Positions 50,462 to 58,249 of a DNA stretch of 64,000 nucleotides are shown piece by piece. This stretch comes from Pannonibacter sp. SL95 (lineage in GTDB: Bacteria > Pseudomonadota > Alphaproteobacteria > Rhizobiales > Stappiaceae). Location: contig NZ_JAPPRC010000003.1 of NCBI RefSeq assembly GCF_026672425.1, positions 445,001 to 509,000 of the forward strand, read 5' to 3'. A program made the translations under genes and the position numbers. Every line of letters begins with the position of its first letter. The first letter of the stretch is position 1. The notes below the pieces were generated by a model, which saw nothing but the letters and a program-made list of their open reading frames with translations, ran no database searches and was not told the DNA's origin.

Positions 50462-50542
50462 CGTAAGGGCTGTTGAGGCTCCCCGGGCAGTGCCGGGGAA
50501 CCTCATCTGTTGCAGTCGGATCAGATGGTCAGTCCGGCAGGC

Positions 50543-51067
50543 TTAGTGAGCCGGCTTGCCCTTGATGACCTTCACGCCCGGTGCCGGCATGTCGAGCTTG
50601 TGGGCGTCCTGGCCTTCAGCCGGGATCTCGATCCAGCGCTCGGCCTTGGTGGCGCATTCCTGGACTGCCGGAATGTAGAGCACCTTGTCGGCTGCCAACT
50701 TGTCGGTGAACATGCCGCGGAAGACGAATTCGTCGTAGTGCTCGTCGAGCAGTTCGCCGCCGGACCAGATGATTTCCTTCACGCCTTCGGTGACCTTGGC
50801 GCCGTGGTTTTCATAGGTGTTGGCATAGGCGCCCTTGACGGTCTCGAGCTTCCAGCCGGCCTTCGGCATCGGCTTGACGGCGATAATGCCTTCCGGGATC
50901 TGGATGCGGACGACATTGGTTGCTTCGCCTTCGCAGCCGTGCGGAACGCGCAGCACCATTTTCGCCGTGGTGCCCTGGGCGACTTCCTTGTTCTCGAAGG
51001 TTGCATGGGCAAGGGCGCCGGTGGCGGAGACGGCGAGCAGTGCTGCTGCGGCAATGAACTTCTTCAT
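50543..51067 (-). CDS. YcnI-family (DUF1775) copper-binding protein
   Basis: 174 residues. Signal peptide MKKFIAAAALLAVSATGALA, with the mature protein starting at HATFENKEVAQ. Mature YcnI proteins bind Cu(II) with the amino-terminal His, a Glu and a nearby Trp; here the His, E (EGEATNV) and W (PKAGWKLETVKG) are present. PHGCEGEATNVVRIQIPEG and IIWSGGELLDEHYDEFVFRG are family motifs. ATG at 51067 follows AGGAA by 9 bases, whereas the longer frame to 51127 would bury the signal peptide. It works with the CopC-CopD protein downstream. Confidence 0.92.
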   Translation of the reverse strand: MKKFIAAAALLAVSATGALAHATFENKEVAQGTTAKMVLRVPHGCEGEATNVVRIQIPEGIIAVKPMPKAGWKLETVKGAYANTYENHGAKVTEGVKEIIWSGGELLDEHYDEFVFRGMFTDKLAADKVLYIPAVQECATKAERWIEIPAEGQDAHKLDMPAPGVKVIKGKPAH

Positions 51068-51354
51068 GGATCGGATTCCTGATCTGGTGCACCGCGCGTT
51101 GGCGGTGCCGGACAAGGGCTGAGGCAAGACGGCGCTCCGGAGTCAGCCCGGCATCCGGGCGCCCATTCCGCGCGGCTTGAAACGGCCGCGGAAAGGGCTG
51201 ACTGGCCTGAGGTGCGCGCAGGGCTCCCGGCGGGATCAGCGATCCCGGTCCTTGCAGGGGCTTTTTGGAAACGGATCATCAGCGGTCCGCAACCGTATCT
51301 GCGCTGTCACCAGAGGACAGGCGTCATCGCTCCGGCATCAGGCGCGGTGCGATG
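51068..51354 (-). other. Spacer between two copper genes
   Basis: A 287-bp gap within the minus-strand copper cluster. No supported gene, clear terminator or metal-responsive motif was seen. It may hold a second promoter for ycnI-copCD. Confidence 0.4.
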
Positions 51355-51747
51355 TCAGGCGATACGGAGCTGCGGAGGGCCGCGGGCCGGAGGCGCACGC
51401 GGAGAATGGCCATCACTGTTTGGGTCCGAGCGGACCGGAGCATCGAGGATGGCAAAGCCGGCGGTCAGGTTCGGCAGGGCAGGCGGAGTTGCAAGGCCGA
51501 GCGTCTTGGCCAGCATGCAGGCCGGGCAGCCGGGGCTGCTCTTGCCGTCTTCGTCCATTGCCGAGGGATTGCAGAGATCGGGCAGCGTTCCATCCGGCAA
51601 AACGTAGGCCGAAAGATCGACGTCCTGATACGCGGACGCCTGAGCCATGCCGGACGGCATCCGGTGCGCAGCGCCAAGCAGCACGAATGACAGTGCGGCG
51701 AGCACCATCACGACGAACTGCAATTGCGGGCGGCGAATCCTGATCAT
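51355..51747 (-). CDS. DUF2946-like exported protein of the copper cluster
   Basis: 130 residues. It starts at ATG 51747, with one N-terminal hydrophobic segment (LQFVVMVLAALSFVLLGAAH) acting as signal or anchor. A CPAC pair (PGCPACMLAKTLGLATPP) follows and then a Pro-rich tail. Small proteins with this layout (DUF2946) are common beside copper and siderophore transport genes; the CxxC could bind Cu or form a disulfide. The longer in-frame version to 51840 lacks support. It lies upstream of ycnI in the same direction. Confidence 0.7.
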   Translation of the reverse strand: MIRIRRPQLQFVVMVLAALSFVLLGAAHRMPSGMAQASAYQDVDLSAYVLPDGTLPDLCNPSAMDEDGKSSPGCPACMLAKTLGLATPPALPNLTAGFAILDAPVRSDPNSDGHSPRAPPARGPPQLRIA

Positions 51748-51848
51748 GCTGTTCCGATTAATCTGCCTTGCGCTGCCGGGCAACACCGAAGTGCAAGGCC
51801 AGTGCCAGGAGTTGCGGACGCCTTCTTTGCGTCTGCACATTTCCCTTC

Positions 51849-52526
51849 CTATTTCCGCTTCAGATGATCCAGCAACGAGGTCTTCGCGCCAAGGATATGC
51901 CGGCGGGTCAGGTCCGCCGCCAACTCGGCCTTGCCGGCCTCGCAGGCCTCCAGGATCGCCAGATGTTCGTCATGGGCCCGGGCGCGGCCGTTCGACAGCA
52001 TCAGCTGGGCGCGCAGGTAGCGATCGATCCGGTCGAGCGCGTTGTTGACGATGCCGAGGTGATAGGGCAGCCCGCTGTCCTGATACAGCGTGTAATGGAA
52101 CTGGCGGTTGAGATCGCCCCAGGCCATTGGGTCCGTTGAGGACGAGAAGGCCTCGTGGCACTGGCGCGCCTTGCGCCGCGATTCCTCGCTCATGCGCTCG
52201 ACAGCGGCCTTGATGACCGTGCCTTCCACCAGTGCCCGGAAATCGAAGATCTCGGCCACTTCATCCGGAGCGATCGAGGCCACGACCGCGCCCTTGTAGC
52301 GCTGTGTCGTCACTAGCCCCTGCTGCTCCAGCATGGTGATCGCCTCGCGGACGGGAATGCGGCTGGTGTTGAACAGTCGTGCGATCTCGTCCTGGCGCAA
52401 GGGTTCGCCATCCTTCAGGTCGCCCTCGATGATGGCCTTGCGCAAGGCCTCAAACACGATGTCGGCGACCGAAGCGGTCTTCGAGATATCAACGGGTTGC
52501 AGCTTCACGGCATCAATCTCCCTCAC
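51849..52526 (-). CDS. GntR-family regulator (FCD domain) of the hydroxyproline genes
   Basis: 225 residues. The N-terminal GntR winged helix (about residues 17-85) has LKDGEPLRQDEIARLFNTSR and IPVREAITMLEQQGLV. The C-terminal FadR-C-type FCD domain (about 95-220) has likely metal ligands in FHYTLYQDSGLPYH and DEHLAILEACEAGK. FCD regulators sense carboxylic acids. It is divergent from the importer and the hydroxyproline catabolic genes, with a perfect palindrome in the shared gap, so it probably controls them. GTG at 52526 is used; GTG at 52508 is also possible. Confidence 0.9.
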   Translation of the reverse strand: MREIDAVKLQPVDISKTASVADIVFEALRKAIIEGDLKDGEPLRQDEIARLFNTSRIPVREAITMLEQQGLVTTQRYKGAVVASIAPDEVAEIFDFRALVEGTVIKAAVERMSEESRRKARQCHEAFSSSTDPMAWGDLNRQFHYTLYQDSGLPYHLGIVNNALDRIDRYLRAQLMLSNGRARAHDEHLAILEACEAGKAELAADLTRRHILGAKTSLLDHLKRK

Positions 52527-52581
52527 CGTTCACCTAGCATATTCGCGGGCGTTTGTGCCATCTGATAATTTCATATTGTAA

Positions 52582-52593
52582 ATTGGATCCAAT
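52582..52593. promoter_or_regulatory. Candidate GntR operator ATTGGATCCAAT
   Basis: A perfect 12-bp palindrome in an AT-rich patch (52562-52606), 56 bp upstream of the GntR gene and 65 bp upstream of the importer gene. FCD-type GntR proteins usually bind palindromes of this size between divergent genes. TATAT immediately to the right may be part of a -10 element. Confidence 0.6.
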
Positions 52594-52657
52594 ATATGCA
52601 TAGTCGCGTCACTCCGGCAGGGAGGCCGGCGGAACGAGAACTCTGGGAGGAGTTGAG

Positions 52658-53470
52658 ATGAAGATTTTGAAGCTGTTTGCGGCCGGGGCCGCGCTTGCCA
52701 TGCTCGCCGTGCCGGCGCAGGCCGACCGGCTGGACGACATCATCGCGTCCGGTAAACTGCGCTGCGCCGTCACCCTGGACTTCCCGCCGATCGGCATGCG
52801 CGATGCCAACAACGAGCCGGTTGGCTTCGACGTCGACTACTGCCGCGATCTCGCCAAGGCGCTGGGTGTCGAGGCCGAAATCGTCGAGACCCCGTTCCCG
52901 GACCGCATTCCGGCGCTGATCTCCGGTCGTGCTGACATCGGTGTCGCTTCGACCTCTGACACTCTGGAGCGCGCCAAGACCATCGGCTTTTCGATCCCCT
53001 ACGTCGCCTACAACATGGTGGTGCTGACAAAGGAAGGCTCGGGCATCAACGCCTATGAAGACCTGAAGAACCGTCGTGTTGGCTCGACCTCGTCCACCTT
53101 CGAGGCGCTGGCGCTGGAAGCGGACATGAAGAAATGGGCGGACCCCAAGGGCGCGTTCCAGGCCTACCAGAACCAGGCTGACGTGTTCCTCGCCCTCGAC
53201 CAGGGCCATATCGAGGCCACCGTGGTGACCTCCACCGTCGCCTCCGATGCAGTCAAGTCGGGCAATTATGCCGGCTTCAAGATCGTCGACGAAGCGCCCT
53301 ACGAGACGGACTTCACCTCGCTGATCACGCTGCGTGAAGACTTCGGCCTCATCAACTACCTCAACCTCTTCGTCAATCGCCAGGTCCGCTCCGGCCGTTA
53401 TGCCGAGCTGTGGGGCAAGTGGGTTGGTGGTCCGGTGCCGGATCTGACTGTCCCGGGCGTCTATCGCTGA
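52658..53470 (+). CDS. Polar amino acid ABC transporter, binding protein (hydroxyproline?)
   Basis: 270 residues. Signal peptide MKILKLFAAGAALAMLAVPA, cleaved after AQA. The SBP_bac_3 fold is shown by GKLRCAVTLDFPPIGMRDAN, VGFDVDYCRDLAKALGV, LISGRADIGVASTSDTLER and VGSTSSTFEALALEADMK. The Arg in LERAKTIGF and Asp in GFDVDY positions are those that usually bind the amino-acid carboxylate and amine. GGGAGGAG precedes the ATG. The co-transcribed catabolic genes suggest hydroxyproline as ligand. Confidence 0.9.
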   Translation: MKILKLFAAGAALAMLAVPAQADRLDDIIASGKLRCAVTLDFPPIGMRDANNEPVGFDVDYCRDLAKALGVEAEIVETPFPDRIPALISGRADIGVASTSDTLERAKTIGFSIPYVAYNMVVLTKEGSGINAYEDLKNRRVGSTSSTFEALALEADMKKWADPKGAFQAYQNQADVFLALDQGHIEATVVTSTVASDAVKSGNYAGFKIVDEAPYETDFTSLITLREDFGLINYLNLFVNRQVRSGRYAELWGKWVGGPVPDLTVPGVYR

Positions 53471-53489
53471 GGCGAGACATCTGATCCCT

Positions 53490-53516
53490 GCGGCCTGCCT
53501 CCCACCGGCAGGCCGC
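53490..53516 (+). terminator. GC hairpin after the binding-protein gene
   Basis: GCGGCCTGCC, loop TCCCACC, GGCAGGCCGC: a perfect 10-bp stem 19 bp after the stop codon. No U-run. It probably stabilises the receptor mRNA or causes partial termination before the permease genes. Confidence 0.62.
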
Positions 53517-53599
53517 ATCGCCCGCACCCGGAGGTCCGGCCATGGCCTGACTGACGGGGCCGATCGGTCCGGCGACAGCCGGACCCTCAGGGGGATGCA

Positions 53600-54262
53600 A
53601 TGAATTATACCTTCCACTGGAACCAGGCGCTGCGGCGGCTGCCCGAGATGCTGGACGGGGCGCTGGTGACGCTGCAGGTCGCAAGCCTTGCCATGCTGAT
53701 CGGCATCGTCATCGCCGTCTTCCTCGCCTACGGTCGCTTGTCGGACAACCGGACGGCCCGGGCGGTGGCGACAGGCTGGGTCGAGATCGCCCGCAACACG
53801 CCGGCGCTGTTCCAGATCTACTTTTTCTATTTCGGTCTCGGCTCGTTCGGCCTCAGGCTGGATCCCTTCAGCGCGCTGCTGGCGGGCATTGCCTTCAACA
53901 ACGCGGGCTATCTGGCCGAGACCTTCCGTGGTGGCCTGCAGGCAATCCCGCCGAGCCAGACCCGCGCGGCGCGCTCGCTCGGCCTCAGTGCCCTGCAGAC
54001 GTCGGTGCATGTGGTGCTGCCGCAGATGTTCCGGATCGTCTTCTACCCGATGACGAACCAGATGGTCTGGTCGATCCTGATGTCCTCGCTCGGCGTGATT
54101 GTCGGCATGACCTCCGACCTGACCGGCGTGACGCAGGAACTCAATGCCCGCACGTTCCGCACCTTCGAATTCTTCGCCCTGGCCGCCGTGCTCTACTACG
54201 CCATGGCCAAGCTCACCATCCTTGCGGCCCGGCTCATCGGCTGGCGCCTGTTCCGGACCTGA
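53600..54262 (+). CDS. Polar amino acid ABC transporter, permease 1
   Basis: 220 residues with about five membrane helices. It has a HisM/GlnP-type permease domain: RLPEMLDGALVTLQVASLAM, EIARNTPALFQIYFFYFGLG, and the EAA loop in AETFRGGLQAIPPSQTRAAR then SLGLSALQTSVHVVLPQMFR. It forms a heterodimer with the second permease encoded 11 bp downstream. Confidence 0.9.
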   Translation: MNYTFHWNQALRRLPEMLDGALVTLQVASLAMLIGIVIAVFLAYGRLSDNRTARAVATGWVEIARNTPALFQIYFFYFGLGSFGLRLDPFSALLAGIAFNNAGYLAETFRGGLQAIPPSQTRAARSLGLSALQTSVHVVLPQMFRIVFYPMTNQMVWSILMSSLGVIVGMTSDLTGVTQELNARTFRTFEFFALAAVLYYAMAKLTILAARLIGWRLFRT

Positions 54263-54273
54263 GGAGGCGGATC

Positions 54274-54942
54274 ATGTTTGACACTGCTTTCTCGTCCAAC
54301 GACCTGATGTTCCTCCTGAAGGGGGCCTGGCTCACCATTCAGCTGACCGTGGTGGCGGTTGCCATCGGCACGGTGCTGGGTGTCGTCTTCGGCTGGGCCC
54401 GGGAGTCGCTGCCCGGCTGGGTGAATGTCCCCATTGGCGCGGTGCTGGATGTACTGCGCTCGGTGCCCCTGTTGATCCAGCTGGTGCTGGTCAATTCCGG
54501 CAAGAGCATCCTTGGGCTGTCCTGGTCGCCCTTCGTGGTCGGCGCGGTGGTCCTTGGCCTCTACACGGCGGCCTACTGCACGGAGATCGTGCGCGGCGGC
54601 ATCCTGGCCGTGCCCGCAACCACCCGCCGTGCCGCCCGCTCGCTGGGCATGACCTACTGGCAGGACCTGACCAGCATCGTCGCCCCCATAGCCCTGCGCG
54701 TCTCGTTGCCGGGCTGGATCGGCCTGACCCTCGGGGTGATGAAGGACACCGCGTTGGTGATGTGGATCGGCATCGCGGAACTGCTGCGCTCGTCCCAGAT
54801 CGTCATCACCCGCATCCAGGAGCCGCTGCTGGTGCTCGCAATTGCCGGCCTGATCTACTTCGTGATCAGCTTCCCCGTCTCCCGTCTCGGCGCGTTCCTT
54901 GAGCGCCGCTGGGCCGACGACAGCCTGAAGGCAGACCAATGA
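54274..54942 (+). CDS. Polar amino acid ABC transporter, permease 2
   Basis: 222 residues of the HisQ/GlnP type: LLKGAWLTIQLTVVAVAIGT, VLRSVPLLIQLVLVNSGKSI, and the EAA loop in EIVRGGILAVPATTRRAARS then LGMTYWQDLTSIVAPIALRV. Its stop overlaps the ATPase start by 4 bp (ATGA). Confidence 0.9.
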   Translation: MFDTAFSSNDLMFLLKGAWLTIQLTVVAVAIGTVLGVVFGWARESLPGWVNVPIGAVLDVLRSVPLLIQLVLVNSGKSILGLSWSPFVVGAVVLGLYTAAYCTEIVRGGILAVPATTRRAARSLGMTYWQDLTSIVAPIALRVSLPGWIGLTLGVMKDTALVMWIGIAELLRSSQIVITRIQEPLLVLAIAGLIYFVISFPVSRLGAFLERRWADDSLKADQ

Positions 54943-55661
54943 TCGAGATCGAAAACGTACACAAATCCTATGGTTCGCTCGAGGTCATCAAGGGCGTCAC
55001 CATGCAGGTGGAGAAGGGCGAGGTCGTCTCCATCATCGGCGGATCGGGCTCCGGCAAGTCGACCTTGCTTCAGTGCATCAACGGTCTGGAGCCGATCCAG
55101 AAGGGCCATATCCGCGTTGACGGCATCGATGTCCATGCCAAGGGCACCGACCTCAACAAGCTGCGGCGCAAGATCGGCATCGTGTTCCAGCAGTGGAACG
55201 CCTTCCCGCATTTGACCGTGCTGGAGAATGTGACCCTCGCACCGCGCAAGGTGCTTGGCCTGTCGGCGCGCGAGGCGAACGAGATCGCAGAGAAGCATCT
55301 CGTTCACGTTGGGCTCGGCGACAAGCTCAAGGTGATGCCCTCGCGCCTGTCCGGCGGCCAGCAGCAGCGCATGGCAATCGCCCGCGCGCTCGCCATGTCG
55401 CCGGACTACATGCTGTTCGATGAGGTCACCTCGGCGCTTGACCCGCAGCTGGTCGGCGAGGTGCTGGACACGATGCGCATGCTCTCGGCCGAGGGCATGA
55501 CCATGATCGTGGTCACCCACGAAATCCGCTTCGCCCGCGAAGTGTCGAACCGCGTCGCCTTCTTCCACAAGGGGCTGATCCACGAGATCGGCTCGCCGGA
55601 AGAGGTGATCGGCGCCCCGAAGAAGCCCGAGACCATCGACTTCCTCAAATCCGTGCTGTGA
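54939..55661 (+). CDS. Polar amino acid ABC transporter, ATP-binding protein
   Basis: A 240-residue GlnQ/HisP-type ATPase. Walker A is GGSGSGKSTLLQCINGLEP, then LSGGQQQRMAIARALAMSP, and Walker B is MLFDEVTSALDPQLVGEV. MLFDEVTSALDP has Val where most have Pro (DEPTSALDP); this variant is common in the HisP branch. The switch His lies in MIVVTHEIRFAREV. It is the last of four importer genes; the catabolic genes follow 59 bp later. Confidence 0.93.
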   Translation: MIEIENVHKSYGSLEVIKGVTMQVEKGEVVSIIGGSGSGKSTLLQCINGLEPIQKGHIRVDGIDVHAKGTDLNKLRRKIGIVFQQWNAFPHLTVLENVTLAPRKVLGLSAREANEIAEKHLVHVGLGDKLKVMPSRLSGGQQQRMAIARALAMSPDYMLFDEVTSALDPQLVGEVLDTMRMLSAEGMTMIVVTHEIRFAREVSNRVAFFHKGLIHEIGSPEEVIGAPKKPETIDFLKSVL

Positions 55662-55720
55662 GCGTGATCGCTGCAGCGCCCATCCCAAGTAGCTGATTGA
55701 AAGACAAGGACGAGAGATCC

Positions 55721-56614
55721 ATGTGGACTGGTGTTTTCCCTGCCGTCACAACCAAGTTCAACGCTGACGACACGCTTGATCATGCCGAAATGGAGCGCTG
55801 CTTTGCGCTGCAGATGGAGGCGGGCTGTGATGGTCTCATCGTTTGCGGCTCGCTGGGCGAAGGCTCGATGCTGTCGCAGGACGAGCGGCTCGCCGTGCTC
55901 AAGACCGCGCAGGGCGTGGCTGGCGGCAAGCCGGTGCTGATGACCATTGCGGAAGCTGCAACACGCGACTCTGCCAATCTGGCACGCAAGGCTGCCAAGG
56001 CCGGGGCCAATGGCTTCATGGTGGTGCCGAGCACAATCTATCACACCGACCCGGCCGAGACGGTTGCCACCCTGAAAGCCGTGGCGGAGGCCGGCGACCT
56101 GCCGATAATGATCTATTCCAACCGCGTGGCCTACCGGGTCGATGTCACCGTGCCGATCATGGAGGAACTGGCGAACGATGCCCGTTTCGTCGCGGTGAAG
56201 GAGTCCTCCGACGACATTCGTCGCGCCACCGAGATCCTGACCCATTTCGGCGACCGGTTCGATGTCTTCACCGGCGTCGACAACCTCGCCTTCGAAGCAT
56301 TGGCTGTCGGCTGCAATGGCTGGGTTGCGGGCCTCGTCGTGGCCTTCCCGAAGGAGACGGTTGCCATCTACAAGCTGATGCAGGCCGGCCGCACGGCCGA
56401 GGCGCTGGCGATCTACCGCTGGTTCCGCCCGCTGCTCGACCTCGATGTCTCGACCTATCTCGTCCAGAACATCAAGCTGGCCGAAGTCCACGCGCTGGGC
56501 TCCAACGACCGCTGCCGCATGCCGCGCATGCCGTTGTCGGGCGAACGCCGTGCGAAGGTCGAGAAGATCATCCGCGACGCCATCGCCTGCCGCCCGGCGC
56601 TGCCGGCCGTATGA
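55721..56614 (+). CDS. DHDPS-family 1-pyrroline-4-hydroxy-2-carboxylate deaminase
   Basis: A 297-residue class I aldolase-like TIM barrel. The Schiff-base Lys160 is in RFVAVKESSDD, and the Tyr132 relay is in PIMIYSNRVAY. GDGL-type GCDGLIVCGSLGEGSMLSQD replaces the DapA GTTGE motif. In the D-hydroxyproline route this family converts 1-pyrroline-4-hydroxy-2-carboxylate to 2-oxoglutarate semialdehyde with release of ammonia. The adjacent semialdehyde dehydrogenase and D-hydroxyproline dehydrogenase genes support that role over lysine synthesis. ATG at 55721 follows GGACGAGAG. Confidence 0.88.
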   Translation: MWTGVFPAVTTKFNADDTLDHAEMERCFALQMEAGCDGLIVCGSLGEGSMLSQDERLAVLKTAQGVAGGKPVLMTIAEAATRDSANLARKAAKAGANGFMVVPSTIYHTDPAETVATLKAVAEAGDLPIMIYSNRVAYRVDVTVPIMEELANDARFVAVKESSDDIRRATEILTHFGDRFDVFTGVDNLAFEALAVGCNGWVAGLVVAFPKETVAIYKLMQAGRTAEALAIYRWFRPLLDLDVSTYLVQNIKLAEVHALGSNDRCRMPRMPLSGERRAKVEKIIRDAIACRPALPAV

Positions 56615-56630
56615 GAGGGGCATGGAGCAA

Positions 56631-56695
56631 TGGCCCCCCACCCCCAACCCCTCCCCACGAGGGAGAGGGGACGGGGGTGGGGGGAGCCTTGTCGG
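56631..56695. repeat. GC-rich palindromic intergenic element
   Basis: A G-/C-tract inverted repeat: CCCCCCACCCCC and CCCCTCCCC on the left, GGGAGAGGGG and GGGGGTGGGGGG on the right, around ACGA. The 65-bp hairpin lies between the deaminase and semialdehyde dehydrogenase genes. Elements of this 'CCCCCACCCCC...GGGGGTGGGGG' type are widely dispersed in alphaproteobacterial genomes. It would form a very stable mRNA hairpin within the operon. Confidence 0.8.
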
Positions 56696-56786
56696 CGACA
56701 TCGCCGATTGCCGTCTCGACGTGGCGCAAACGAAACGGATAGGCTGGCAGGATCAGCAGTTCCAACAGGATAGACAGGTCAGTCCC

Positions 56787-58223
56787 ATGACGGAGTTCAG
56801 GAATTTCATCGCTGGCAGCTGGAGCGAAGGCGCGAGCCAGTCGCCCAACATCAATCCGTCGGATACCCGCGATGTGATCGGCGCAGCGGCCCGTGCCTCG
56901 CGCGCTGAGGCCGAGGCGGCCATCGAGGCGGCGCACGCGGCAGCTCCGCTGTGGGCGGCGTCCACACCGCAGCAGCGCTTTGATGTCCTTGACCGGATCG
57001 GCACCGAGATCCTGGAGCGGCGCGAGGAGCTGGGCCGGCTGCTGTCGCGTGAGGAGGGCAAGATCCTCGCCGAGGGCATTGGCGAAGTTATGCGGGCCGG
57101 CCAGATCTTCAAGTTCTTCGCCGGCGAGGCTCTGCGTCAGAGCGGCGATGTGCTGGCCTCGGTACGCCCAGGCGTGACAGTGGATGTACGCCGCGAGCCG
57201 GTCGGTGTCGTCGCCCTGATCACGCCGTGGAATTTCCCTATCGCCATCCCCACCTGGAAGGTTGCGCCTGCGCTTGCCTATGGCAACACCGTGGTGCTCA
57301 AGCCGGCTGAACTCGTGCCGGGCTCCGCGCATGCGTTGGCCGAGATCATCTCCCGGTCTGGTCTGCCAGTGGGTGCCTTCAACCTCGTCGGCGGCAAGGG
57401 CTCGGACATAGGTCCGGTTCTGACCTCGCATCCGAAGGTCAAGGCAGTGTCCTTTACCGGCTCCGTTCCGACCGGTCGGGGCATTGCACGCGCCTGCGCG
57501 GAAAACCTCAAGAAGGTGCAGCTCGAAATGGGCGGCAAGAACCCGATGGTGGTTCTCGATGACGCCGATCTCGACATTGCGGTCGCCGCCTCGCTCAACG
57601 GAGCCTTCTTCTCCACGGGTCAGCGCTGCACGGCCTCCAGCCGCCTCATCGTCACCGAAGGCATCCATGACCGTTTCGTCGCCAGGATGACGGAGGCGCT
57701 GAGGAAGCTGGTCGTCGGCGACGCGCTTGATCCGGCAACGCAGATCGGCCCCGTGGTCGACGAACGCCAGCTCGCCCAGGATCTCGATTATGTCGACATT
57801 GCCAGGAGCGAGGGCGGCAAGGTGGCCTTTGGCGGCGAGCGGCTCAATCGCGAGAAGCCCGGCTTCTATATGGCCCCCGCGCTGATCACCGAGACCACGC
57901 CCGGCATGCGCATCAACCGCGAGGAAGTGTTTGGTCCGGTCGCCAGCGTGATCCGGGTCAAGGACTATGACGAGGCGCTTGCAGTCGCCAATGACAGCGA
58001 GTTCGGCCTGTCGTCGGGCATCTGCACCACATCTTTGAAATATGCGAGCGATTTCAAGGCGAAGGCGCAGGCAGGCATGGTCATGGTCAACCTGCCGACG
58101 GCGGGCGTCGACTATCACGTGCCGTTCGGCGGCACCAAGGGATCGAGCTTCGGTCCGCGGGAACAGGGCCGCTATGCGGCCGAGTTCTACACCACGGTGA
58201 AGACCGCCTACACCCAGCCCTGA
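56787..58223 (+). CDS. 2-oxoglutarate semialdehyde (2,5-dioxopentanoate) dehydrogenase
   Basis: A 478-residue aldehyde dehydrogenase. Catalytic Cys281 is in STGQRCTASSR, Glu247 in LEMGGKNP and Asn149 in ITPWNFPIAIP, with FTGSVPTGRGIA in the cofactor site. It oxidises the semialdehyde made by the preceding deaminase to 2-oxoglutarate, delivering hydroxyproline carbon to the TCA cycle. The substrate is assigned from context and family. ATG at 56787 is chosen because an upstream extension would read through the palindromic element. Confidence 0.9.
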   Translation: MTEFRNFIAGSWSEGASQSPNINPSDTRDVIGAAARASRAEAEAAIEAAHAAAPLWAASTPQQRFDVLDRIGTEILERREELGRLLSREEGKILAEGIGEVMRAGQIFKFFAGEALRQSGDVLASVRPGVTVDVRREPVGVVALITPWNFPIAIPTWKVAPALAYGNTVVLKPAELVPGSAHALAEIISRSGLPVGAFNLVGGKGSDIGPVLTSHPKVKAVSFTGSVPTGRGIARACAENLKKVQLEMGGKNPMVVLDDADLDIAVAASLNGAFFSTGQRCTASSRLIVTEGIHDRFVARMTEALRKLVVGDALDPATQIGPVVDERQLAQDLDYVDIARSEGGKVAFGGERLNREKPGFYMAPALITETTPGMRINREEVFGPVASVIRVKDYDEALAVANDSEFGLSSGICTTSLKYASDFKAKAQAGMVMVNLPTAGVDYHVPFGGTKGSSFGPREQGRYAAEFYTTVKTAYTQP

Positions 58224-58249
58224 ACGCGGAAACGGGAGGAGCCGCGATC

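Noticed and set aside
55721-56614. Dihydrodipicolinate synthase (lysine synthesis)
   Set aside because: Schiff-base Lys is present, but the setting between a hydroxyproline-type importer and semialdehyde dehydrogenase, and the lack of the GTTGE motif, favour the hydroxyproline deaminase.
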